Shown here piece by piece: positions 55,552-64,000 of a stretch of DNA of 64,000 nucleotides. Under the pieces are notes generated by a model. That model did no database searches, had not been told where the DNA came from, and saw only the letters and a program-made list of their open reading frames with translations. Within the stretch, counting starts at the first letter, position 1. Each line of letters starts with the position of its first letter. The position numbers were made by a program, and so were the translations under genes. This DNA comes from Actinocrinis puniceicyclus (GTDB lineage: Bacteria > Actinomycetota > Actinomycetes > Streptomycetales > Catenulisporaceae), in contig NZ_JAGSXH010000015.1 of assembly GCF_018283645.1 (NCBI RefSeq), positions 22,015 through 86,014 on the forward strand. Reading direction: 5' to 3'.

Positions 55552-56736
55552 ATGGCTGGTCGTCGGGCGCGCATGCCGCGGCAGCTGTTCTCCGCGCTCG
55601 CATGCGCCGGGCTGCTCGGGCTGAGTGTCGAAGGCGCCTACGCCGATCCGGTGTATCCGAGTCAGCACCAGGTGGATCAGGCGCAGCGGGCGGTGCAGCA
55701 GGACAAGTCCGCGATCGCGCCGATTCAAGCCCGGTTCGACGCGGCTCAGCGCCAGCTGAGCCTGCTGGTGCGCCAGTCCCAAATCGCGGCCGAGCAGTAC
55801 GACGCCGCGACGCTGCGCTTGCAGCGAGCGCAGTTGGATGCGCAGATCGCCACTGACCGGCTCGGTAAAGCGCAGCGGCGCTACGCTGACGCACGGTCGG
55901 ATGTGGGGCGGCTGGCGGCGGCCGCGTACCGAGACGGGGGAGGACTCGGCTCAGTCAGCCTCGTGGTCAACGCGAACGGGCCGGAGCAACTGGCCACCGG
56001 CGCTCACATGATCGCGCATCAGGACGCCAACTTGAAGGCGACGCTCCAGGCTGCCGACCAGGCCCGGGAGGATGCTCAGGCGGCGCAGGTCGCCGCGCAA
56101 GCCGCAGTGCACAACCAAGCCATGGCGCAGGTCCAGGTCGCTGCGGCAGCACAGGCTGCGCGGGTTGCGGTCGCGACAGAGCAGGTGCAGCTCGCCGCGG
56201 TCAGCGCCCGCCGTGATGCGCTGCTCGCTCAGCTCGCCGCGGCCGAGCGCGTCTCCGTGCAGTTGGAGCGGCGGCGGCAGCAGGGTATGGCGGAAGAAGC
56301 GGCGCGCCGTGCCGCACAGGCCAAGGCTGTGCAACGCGCTCAGCATGCGTTACCGGCGTACGACGGCTCCGCGGCCGGCCGAGCGTTGGCCTATGCCTAC
56401 GCACAGCTCGGCAAGCCTTATGTCTGGGGCGCGACCGGCCCCGACACGTTCGACTGCTCGGGTCTCACGATGCGTGCGTGGGAGGCGGCCGGGTTGACGC
56501 TGCCGCACTTCGCCGCGTTCCAGTACCAGGCCGGCCACCCGATCGGCTACGGCGAGCTGCGCCCCGGGGACCTGCTGTTCTGGGCCACTGACGCAAGCGA
56601 CTCCAACACGATCTATCACGAGGCCATGTACATCGGCGGCCAGCGGATGATCCAAGCGCCGCGTTCCGGTGAGAACGTGGAGATCTCGTCCATGTGGATG
56701 TGGGGTCCGATCCAGTTCTTCGCCCGACCGGACTGA
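55552..56736 (+). CDS. secreted NlpC/P60 peptidoglycan endopeptidase
   Basis: This 394-residue protein is a RipA-like cell-wall hydrolase. A signal peptide (about residues 1-31) is followed by a long Ala/Gln-rich coiled coil (40-275) that probably keeps the enzyme autoinhibited, then an NlpC/P60 domain with catalytic Cys302 in FDCSG, His356 in YHEAMYIG and a third polar residue further on. It splits D-Glu-mDAP links in stem peptides. ATG 55552 has GGGAGG at 5-6 nt; an in-frame ATG two codons upstream overlaps that site. MarP, the protease that activates RipA in mycobacteria, is encoded at 20 kb. Confidence 0.94.
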   Translation: MAGRRARMPRQLFSALACAGLLGLSVEGAYADPVYPSQHQVDQAQRAVQQDKSAIAPIQARFDAAQRQLSLLVRQSQIAAEQYDAATLRLQRAQLDAQIATDRLGKAQRRYADARSDVGRLAAAAYRDGGGLGSVSLVVNANGPEQLATGAHMIAHQDANLKATLQAADQAREDAQAAQVAAQAAVHNQAMAQVQVAAAAQAARVAVATEQVQLAAVSARRDALLAQLAAAERVSVQLERRRQQGMAEEAARRAAQAKAVQRAQHALPAYDGSAAGRALAYAYAQLGKPYVWGATGPDTFDCSGLTMRAWEAAGLTLPHFAAFQYQAGHPIGYGELRPGDLLFWATDASDSNTIYHEAMYIGGQRMIQAPRSGENVEISSMWMWGPIQFFARPD

Positions 56737-56770
56737 TGCAGAGCCCGCGCGGCCGGTGGCGCCGCCCGGC

Positions 56771-57271
56771 TCAGTGGCGCTGCGCGTCGGGGCTCTCGGC
56801 GAAGCGCAGCCGTGAGCGGCGGATCTCCTCCTCCGCCTCGGTGCGTCCGACCCAGGTAGCGCCCTCGACCGACTTCCCGGGTTCCAGGTCCTTGTACACC
56901 TCGAAGAAGTGCTGGATCTCCAGACGGTCGAACTCGGGTACGTGGTGGATGTCGCGGATGTGCTCCACGCGCGGGTCGTTCGCCGGCACGCAGAGCACCT
57001 TGTCGTCGCCACCCTTCTCGTCCGTCATCCGGAACATCCCGATCGCCCGGCACAGGATGAGGCAGCCCGGGAAGGTCGGCTCCTCGAGCAGCACCAGCGC
57101 GTCGAGCGGGTCACCGTCTTCACCGAGCGTGTCCTCGATATAGCCATAGTCCGCGGGGTAACGCGTCGAGGTGAACAGCATCCGGTCCAGCCTTATCCGG
57201 CCGGTCTTGTGATCTACCTCGTACTTGTTGCGCTGGCCCTTCGGAATCTCGATCAGGACGTCGAACTCCAT
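56771..57271 (-). CDS. ppa: inorganic pyrophosphatase
   Basis: This 166-residue family I pyrophosphatase hydrolyses pyrophosphate made by biosynthesis. It has the conserved [29 protein letters not shown], and the metal site [10 protein letters not shown] (EDGDPLD) with several Asp. ATG 57271 has GGAGGAA just upstream; the frame is open 13 codons more without support. It is divergent from the zincin-like gene (342 nt) and convergent with the NlpC/P60 gene. Length is normal for actinobacteria. Confidence 0.98.
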   Translation of the reverse strand: MEFDVLIEIPKGQRNKYEVDHKTGRIRLDRMLFTSTRYPADYGYIEDTLGEDGDPLDALVLLEEPTFPGCLILCRAIGMFRMTDEKGGDDKVLCVPANDPRVEHIRDIHHVPEFDRLEIQHFFEVYKDLEPGKSVEGATWVGRTEAEEEIRRSRLRFAESPDAQRH

Positions 57272-57612
57272 CGTTCCTCCATATGGGGGTGCCCGTCGGG
57301 TCGGGGCCACTCGATCGGCGGCGGCTGGCTCTACCGATGGAGTGACCGGGCGTGCCCGCGGTCAAGACGGACGGCTATCGGGGGTATGCCTCGGATGACC
57401 AGGCGTACGCAACTAGTGTCCCGTACGCGGATGGGTGCGCGAGACGGAGCCGAGTCGTGAGTGATCAACGCAACACCGGCCGCGTGCCGGATCTTCGGGC
57501 GTACCGGCCGCAGCAAGCTGTATGGGCATAATCAAGGACGATCTGGCTCGAGGGCGCGGAATGGCCATCGGTGCGCGCTTTTAGAAGTATCGGTGCGGGA
57601 TACGTTGAAGGT
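57272..57612. other. ppa divergent intergenic region
   Basis: This 341-base region between ppa and the zincin-like gene has no supportable gene. In Streptomyces a D-alanyl-D-alanine carboxypeptidase gene lies at this place, from memory; none is present here. It must contain two divergent promoters. A TACGTT hexamer 7 nt before GTG 57613 is a possible -10 element for leaderless start of the zincin-like gene. Confidence 0.5.
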
Positions 57613-58761
57613 GTGGCGAGTGAAGAACTGATCGACTGGTCGGTGGCCGAGGCGACCGCGCGACGTCTGGTGCGCCCGGGCCCCGCGGTCGGTCCGCGCC
57701 AAGCCGAAGCCGCGGTGGCCGAATTGCGGCGCAGCGCACAGGCCGCTCAAGGGCACGTGCGCAACTTCGCAAAGCTCGACGTGCCGGACGACGGCTCGCC
57801 GGTGCTGGTGGTCGACCGCGGCGGCTGGGTGAACGCGAACCTGGAGGCGGTGCAGGAACTGTCCGCGCCGCTTGCCGAAAAGGTCCGGCAGTGGCGCGAG
57901 GGGATCGTCCCCAGCGGGCTGCGTTCAGCGGCCGGCGTAGCGGGGGCGAAGCTCACAGGCGTCGAACTCGGCTCATTGCTCGCGTACCTCTCGCACCGGG
58001 TGCTCGGCCAGTACGACCCGTTCGGCCCGGGTGACGGTACCGGCCGGTTGCTGCTCGTCGCGCCGAACATCGTGCAGATCGAGCGCGAACTCGGCGTCGA
58101 CCCCACCGACTTTCGGCTTTGGGTCTGCCTGCACGAGGAGACCCACCGCGTGCAGTTCGGTGCCGTGCCCTGGCTGCGTGAGCACATCCTCGGTGAGATC
58201 GGGACCTTGATCGCCGAACTCGAAGTCGAGCCTGCCGTGTTCGTCGAGCGCGTTAAGGCGGTCATTCGAACGGTGATGGGTACAGGCGTCGCTCCGTCCA
58301 CACGACACGCCGACGTACCGGCCGAACGAGTGGGAGAGGGCGCCGATCCCGTCACCCCCGCTACCGAACTGTCGTTGTTGGATATGGTGCGGACCCCTGC
58401 ACAGCGGGCTGTCATCGAACGGCTGACCGCCGTTATGACGCTGCTTGAGGGACACGCCACCTACGTGATGGACGGGGTCGGCCCGCTGGTCGTACCGTCG
58501 GTCGCGGAGATCAGCCGGGAGTTCGGCCGCCGCAGGTCGAAAGCTCGGCTGCGGCCGGAGGCGCTGCTGCGCAAGCTGCTCGGACTCGACGCGAAGATGA
58601 GGCAGTACCGCGACGGCGAGCGCTTCGTGCGCAGCGTCGTGGACGAAGCCGGTATCGACGGCTTCAACCGCGTGTGGACCTCGCCGAACACCCTCCCGAC
58701 CCAGGCGGAGATCGGCGATCCGGCCGCGTGGATCCGACGGGTTCCGCTGCGCCGCGGCTGA
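57613..58761 (+). CDS. zincin-like metallopeptidase (DUF2342 family)
   Basis: This 382-residue protein has the zincin motif [10 protein letters not shown] (His174, Glu175, His178) and a distal [13 protein letters not shown] segment with the third ligand candidate. The family, described as coenzyme F420 biosynthesis-associated or zinc-dependent metalloprotease (DUF2342), is conserved in actinobacteria next to tilS and hpt. GTG 57613 is the preferred start; the extra 14 codons back to 57571 are AT-richer and look like promoter. The peptidase activity has been little tested and the substrate is unknown. tilS follows 52 nt later. Confidence 0.9.
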   Translation: MASEELIDWSVAEATARRLVRPGPAVGPRQAEAAVAELRRSAQAAQGHVRNFAKLDVPDDGSPVLVVDRGGWVNANLEAVQELSAPLAEKVRQWREGIVPSGLRSAAGVAGAKLTGVELGSLLAYLSHRVLGQYDPFGPGDGTGRLLLVAPNIVQIERELGVDPTDFRLWVCLHEETHRVQFGAVPWLREHILGEIGTLIAELEVEPAVFVERVKAVIRTVMGTGVAPSTRHADVPAERVGEGADPVTPATELSLLDMVRTPAQRAVIERLTAVMTLLEGHATYVMDGVGPLVVPSVAEISREFGRRRSKARLRPEALLRKLLGLDAKMRQYRDGERFVRSVVDEAGIDGFNRVWTSPNTLPTQAEIGDPAAWIRRVPLRRG

Positions 58762-58813
58762 CGGGCCGCGACGGCGGCGGTCCGTCACGGCCGACTTTGA
58801 GGAGTGGTCAGCT

Positions 58814-59860
58814 ATGGGACCGGTGCCCGCGGTAGCCGCGATACGTCTGGCGGTACGTCAGACGTTGAAAGACCATCAGCCGGGCGACCTGGTGTTGGTC
58901 GCCTGCTCCGGCGGCGCGGATTCCCTCGCGTTGGCCTGCGCGGCGGCATTCGTCGCCCCCCGGATGGGCCTGCGCTGCGGAGCGGTGACGGTGGATCACG
59001 GGCTGCAGGACGGCTCTGGGCGGCGAGCCGACGAGGTTGTCAGGCTGTTGCGCCAGCGCGGGCTGGCGCCGGTCGAGTCGGTGGCGGTGGTGGTCGGCCG
59101 GGAAGGCGGCCCGGAGGCCGCGGCCCGTACTGCCCGATATCAAGCGCTCGACCACTGTGCCGAGCGGCTCGACGCCAAGTCGGTTCTGCTCGGGCATACC
59201 AGGGACGATCAGGCCGAGACCGTGCTTCTCGGGCTTGCCCGCGGTTCCGGTGCCCGGTCGCTGGCAGGCATGCCGGCACGTTTCGGCCCGGGAGACAGGT
59301 ATCGCCGGCCTCTTCTGGAGAAGGCCCGCTCGGTGACCGAAGAGGCATGTATGGCCGAGGGCGTCGTTCCGTGGCGTGATCCGCACAACGCCGATCCCGC
59401 CTACACGCGTTCCCGCATCCGCCATTGGCTTCTGCCTGCCATCCATGAGGCGTTGGGCCCGGGCATGCCGGAGGCATTAGCGCGTACCGCGCGCATGCTG
59501 CGTGAAGACACTGAAGCCCTGGATCAGTGGGCCGCGAGCGCGCTGGAGGATTGTCGTCACGCGCAGGGCGGTCTGGACACGGCCCGGCTCGCAGGGCTCC
59601 CGACGGCCGTTCGGCGCCGCGTAATACGGCTGGCTGCGCTTGGCTCGGGCGCACCTGCCGGCACGTTGGCCGCTGTACACATCGAGGCCGTCGACGCTCT
59701 TGTGACCAACTGGCGCGGGCAGGGCCCGCTGCACCTGCCCGGGCCGGTCGTCGTGCACAGGGCTGATGGCAGACTGGCTTTCGGCGAGCGGACCCTGGAC
59801 GGTCTCGACGCGGTGACGACGCGTAGCGGGCAGCACCCGTGCGCGGCAACGCCGGTGTGA
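58814..59860 (+). CDS. tilS: tRNA(Ile)-lysidine synthetase
   Basis: This 348-residue enzyme attaches lysine to C34 of the tRNA-Ile CAU anticodon, changing it to read AUA. The ATP PP-loop SGGADS is at residues 32-37, followed by [28 protein letters not shown] and RPLLEKAR. The C-terminal region is short compared with E. coli, as in other actinobacteria. ATG 58814 has GAGGAG 10 nt upstream. hpt follows 79 nt downstream; the tilS-hpt-ftsH-folE order is classical for actinobacteria. Confidence 0.97.
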   Translation: MGPVPAVAAIRLAVRQTLKDHQPGDLVLVACSGGADSLALACAAAFVAPRMGLRCGAVTVDHGLQDGSGRRADEVVRLLRQRGLAPVESVAVVVGREGGPEAAARTARYQALDHCAERLDAKSVLLGHTRDDQAETVLLGLARGSGARSLAGMPARFGPGDRYRRPLLEKARSVTEEACMAEGVVPWRDPHNADPAYTRSRIRHWLLPAIHEALGPGMPEALARTARMLREDTEALDQWAASALEDCRHAQGGLDTARLAGLPTAVRRRVIRLAALGSGAPAGTLAAVHIEAVDALVTNWRGQGPLHLPGPVVVHRADGRLAFGERTLDGLDAVTTRSGQHPCAATPV

Positions 59861-59939
59861 CCGACGTTTCCAGCGGCGACCTGCTGTTGGGCGCCCGCCG
59901 CCGACCCGGTTGCGCCGACAACACGAGGAGACTGCCGCG

Positions 59940-60491
59940 GTGGACGAGAAGGACATGGGCCCCGACCTGGAGCGGGTGCTTCTTGGCCAAAGCGAGTTGG
60001 CGGAGGGGATCGCCCGGCTCGCCGCTGAGATCGACGCGGACTACAACGGCAGGGAGTTGCTGCTGGTCGGGGTGCTCAAAGGCGCCGTGATGGTGATGGC
60101 GGATCTTTCCCGAGCGTTGCACCGGCCGGCAACGATGGACTGGATGGCCATCTCCTCGTACGGCGCGGGCACCAAGTCTTCGGGTGTCGTGCGCATCCTC
60201 AAGGATCTCGATGCCGACATCGCAGGCCAGCATGTCCTGGTGGTCGAGGACATCATCGACTCCGGCCTGACGTTGTCCTGGCTGCTGTCGAACCTGCGGT
60301 CACGCAACCCGGCCTCGCTGGAGGTGTGCACCCTGCTACGCAAGCCGGATGCCGCCAAGGTCGAGATCGACGTGAAGTACGTCGGCTTCGACATCCCCAA
60401 CGAGTTCGTCGTGGGCTACGGCCTGGACTTCGCCGAACGGTTTCGGAATCTGCCGTTCATCGGCACGCTCGCCCCGCATGTGTATTCGTGA
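59940..60491 (+). CDS. hpt: hypoxanthine phosphoribosyltransferase
   Basis: This 183-residue purine salvage enzyme converts hypoxanthine and guanine to IMP and GMP with PRPP. The PRPP motif is [14 protein letters not shown], with [16 protein letters not shown] (LKGA loop), SSYG and the base-contacting [11 protein letters not shown] near the C-terminus. GTG 59940 has GAGGAG about 9 nt upstream; an ATG at 59910 is in frame but overlaps non-conserved sequence. It is the second gene of the tilS-hpt-ftsH group. Confidence 0.97.
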   Translation: MDEKDMGPDLERVLLGQSELAEGIARLAAEIDADYNGRELLLVGVLKGAVMVMADLSRALHRPATMDWMAISSYGAGTKSSGVVRILKDLDADIAGQHVLVVEDIIDSGLTLSWLLSNLRSRNPASLEVCTLLRKPDAAKVEIDVKYVGFDIPNEFVVGYGLDFAERFRNLPFIGTLAPHVYS

Positions 60492-60905
60492 TCGGTTGTT
60501 GGTGGGCGGGCGTGCCGGTGGACCGTTGGGCGCTGTATCGGCACGCTCGCCCCGCGCACGTCTCCTGGTTACGAGCACTCGCGGCGGGCCCGTGATCCAC
60601 ACGGTTCGATCCGGTCTCGTGGCGTCGTAGCGCGGTTGCAGGCTTCCTTGGCCTGCTGCGGAGCAACTCGGGAACGCACGCACCGCGTAGGATCGTTGGC
60701 ACAGTGTTGGTCGCCTCAGCGTCGGACGCCGTTGGCTTCGGTCTGACCCTTTTGGGGACGGTTGAGCGAACGGAGAGGGGCAACCGGCCGCTGCTGGGTA
60801 GTAGTACCGCTCAGTAGAGGTCAGTGCAGCACCAGCAAGCATCAGTTCAGCAGTACTCACCAGGGACGAGCCGGCGAGAAGGGACGGGGCTGGAAGCCCC
60901 GGACG
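60492..60905. other. ftsH leader region
   Basis: This 414-base gap between hpt and ftsH has no gene I can support. A 19-nt stretch from the end of hpt (60459-60477) recurs at 60537-60555, a local duplication. The remaining sequence contains the probable ftsH promoter; several GTTGG-rich motifs but no recognised operator are seen. Confidence 0.5.
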
Positions 60906-62900
<1,995 letters not shown>

Positions 62901-62909
62901 TCTGCGGGT

Positions 62910-63590
62910 ATGAGCGATCACGAAGTCTCGATGACTGCGTCCGCGCCCGGACGTTCCGGGGTGGACGCGGTGTCGCTGCCCGGCGAACCGGAGCTTGACC
63001 CTCCGGACGCCGGGCGCGCGGTCGGGCCGTTCGACGAGCCTCGGGCTCGTGCCGCGATCCGCGAGCTGCTGCTCGCGATCGGGGAGGACCCGGACCGCGA
63101 CGGCCTGCGGGATACGCCGGCACGGGTGGCGCGGGCCTACCGGGAGATGTTCGCGGGATTGCGGCAGGCTCCTGAGGATGTGCTGGCCACCACCTTCGAC
63201 CTCGGTCACGACGAGATGGTCCTGGTTAAGGACATCGAGCTCTACAGTTGCTGTGAGCATCACCTTGTTCCGTTCCACGGAGTGGCCCACGTCGGATACA
63301 TTCCTTCGGTGGACGGGCGTATCACCGGTCTGTCGAAACTCGCCAGGTTGGTGGACGTCTACGCCAAGCGCCCGCAGGTCCAGGAACGGCTGACCACCCA
63401 GGTCGCCGATGCCCTGGTGCGGATCTTGCAGCCCCGCGGGGTCATCGTGGTAGTGGAGTGCGAGCACCTGTGCATGTCGATGCGAGGGATACGGAAGCCC
63501 GGCGCGAAGACGGTTACGTCGGCGGTGCGGGGGATGCTGCGTTCCTCCGCGACACGCGCGGAGGCGATGAGTCTCATCCTGGGTCGCTGA
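62910..63590 (+). CDS. folE: GTP cyclohydrolase I
   Basis: This 226-residue enzyme makes dihydroneopterin triphosphate from GTP, the first step of folate synthesis. The catalytic and zinc motif is [13 protein letters not shown] (Cys114/115, His117, His118), with [28 protein letters not shown] and a C-terminal [16 protein letters not shown] containing the last zinc ligand Cys. A 45-residue acidic N-terminal extension precedes the domain. It starts 9 nt after ftsH. The stop codon at 63588-63590 lies in the first copy of the 45-bp repeat. Confidence 0.98.
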   Translation: MSDHEVSMTASAPGRSGVDAVSLPGEPELDPPDAGRAVGPFDEPRARAAIRELLLAIGEDPDRDGLRDTPARVARAYREMFAGLRQAPEDVLATTFDLGHDEMVLVKDIELYSCCEHHLVPFHGVAHVGYIPSVDGRITGLSKLARLVDVYAKRPQVQERLTTQVADALVRILQPRGVIVVVECEHLCMSMRGIRKPGAKTVTSAVRGMLRSSATRAEAMSLILGR

Positions 63591-63722
63591 GGAACGAGGC
63601 GGGCCCGGGATCATCGGCGCAGTCTGGGTCGCTGAGGAACGAGGCGGGCCCGGGATCATCGGCGCAGTCTGGGTCGCTGAGGAACGAGGCGGGCCGGGGA
63701 TCATCGGCGCAGTCTGGGTCGC
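63581..63722 (+). repeat. 45-bp tandem repeat, three copies plus a partial
   Basis: The unit starting GGGTCGCTGAGGAACGAGGC occurs at 63581-63625, 63626-63670 and 63671-63715, with one base difference in the third copy, and a 7-nt partial follows. The first copy contains the last codons and stop of folE. The near identity of copies shows a recent duplication. It fills most of the folE downstream region. Confidence 0.95.
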
Positions 63723-63811
63723 GAAGTGGTACCGAATCGGCCGGTGCCGGTGCTCCGGGTCACGGATCGTCAGCGCCATGGTCTGACACAGCGTCGGAAG
63801 GTGCACAGGCC

Positions 63812-64000
63812 ATGGACGAGAGCGCCACGAGCCCGGAAAGCCGGCCGAAGCGAACGCGATCCGGCGAGCGCGCCGCGGCCGAGTCCCCCCAAGCGCCGGC
63901 CTCGGCCGGTGACATGGATGACGAACCGTCGAAGCCTTCCCCCGAATCCGTCACGGCGCCGGCCTCGACCACAGCCACAGCCTCGACCACGGCCCCAGCC
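63812..64000 (+). CDS. N-terminal part of an unknown low-complexity protein (partial)
   Basis: ATG 63812 with GGAAGGTG about 8 nt upstream opens a frame that runs off the right edge (63 codons seen). It is hydrophilic and rich in Ser, Thr, Ala and Pro (SPESVTAPASTTATASTTAPA), like a disordered leader ahead of a domain. By gene order the next genes in actinobacteria are often folate genes, so it may be the extended N-terminus of one; this is not visible here. It could also be a chance frame, though the ribosome site argues for it. Confidence 0.5.
   Translation, partial: MDESATSPESRPKRTRSGERAAAESPQAPASAGDMDDEPSKPSPESVTAPASTTATASTTAPA

Overview
This is a very GC-rich actinomycete chromosome segment. 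It has dense operons with GTGA/ATGA start-stop overlaps, strong third-codon GC bias and typical actinobacterial markers: a WhiB-like regulator of the WblA type, BldG with its ATP-binding partner, a Crp of Streptomyces type, MarP, Rv3654c/TadE-type pilus genes, an Eis-like acetyltransferase, and TopA with a Lys/Ala tail. From about 9 kb to 54 kb the gene order resembles the Streptomyces coelicolor core block wblA-crp-acsA-tad-bldG-hppA-topA. From 57 kb on it resembles the ppa-tilS-hpt-ftsH-folE block. This comparison is from memory. A filamentous actinomycete is likely, but the genus cannot be fixed from the sequence alone.

Layout. 1-7.4 kb is an accessory minus-strand cluster: a FOXRED2-like FAD/NADPH oxidoreductase, an FMN alpha-hydroxy-acid oxidase and a membrane-anchored P450, all translationally coupled, then a truncated cation/proton antiporter, an OmpR-type two-component system and an adenylate-forming ligase that runs off the left edge. 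7.4-8.4 kb is a decayed patch beside tRNA-Pro(CGG), with a broken RelE/ParE-type toxin remnant and several hairpins. 8.4-22 kb is housekeeping: phosphoesterase, YqeY, bifunctional PBP, wblA, two ArsA-type ATPases, a DUF4177 protein, RidA, MBL hydrolase, Crp, Nth, a CoA-pyrophosphatase-type Nudix and MarP. 22-30 kb holds an alpha/beta hydrolase without its nucleophile, a Holin-X membrane protein, an Eis-like acetyltransferase, and an acetate module of acetyl-CoA synthetase, SatP transporter and a LytS/LytTR two-component pair.

30-38.6 kb holds a degenerate Fic-fold protein, a probable structured RNA (6S-like by position), a HAD phosphatase, a long regulatory intergenic region with two DnaA boxes, and a Tad-type pilus/secretion operon (CpaE/Ssd, TadA, TadB, TadC, a Flp-like pilin and two TadE-like proteins). 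38.7-49.8 kb has a DEAD/DUF1998 helicase divergent from bldG, a BldG-partner ATP-binding protein, a proton-pumping pyrophosphatase, a methyltransferase and topoisomerase I. 50-54.5 kb has thymidylate kinase coupled to DNA polymerase III delta prime, a lipoprotein peptidase and tRNA-Thr(CGT). 54.5-64 kb has a HAD protein, an NlpC/P60 peptidoglycan hydrolase, inorganic pyrophosphatase, a zincin-like protein, TilS, Hpt, FtsH and FolE, then a 45-bp triple repeat and a gene cut by the right edge.

The most unusual items are the redox cassette with its truncated antiporter ending in a dispersed repeat, the candidate 6S-like RNA, the twin DnaA boxes ahead of the tad operon, and the TadE-like gene that has no stop codon and runs tail-to-tail into a small membrane-protein gene. 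No CRISPR array, insertion sequence or prophage was seen.
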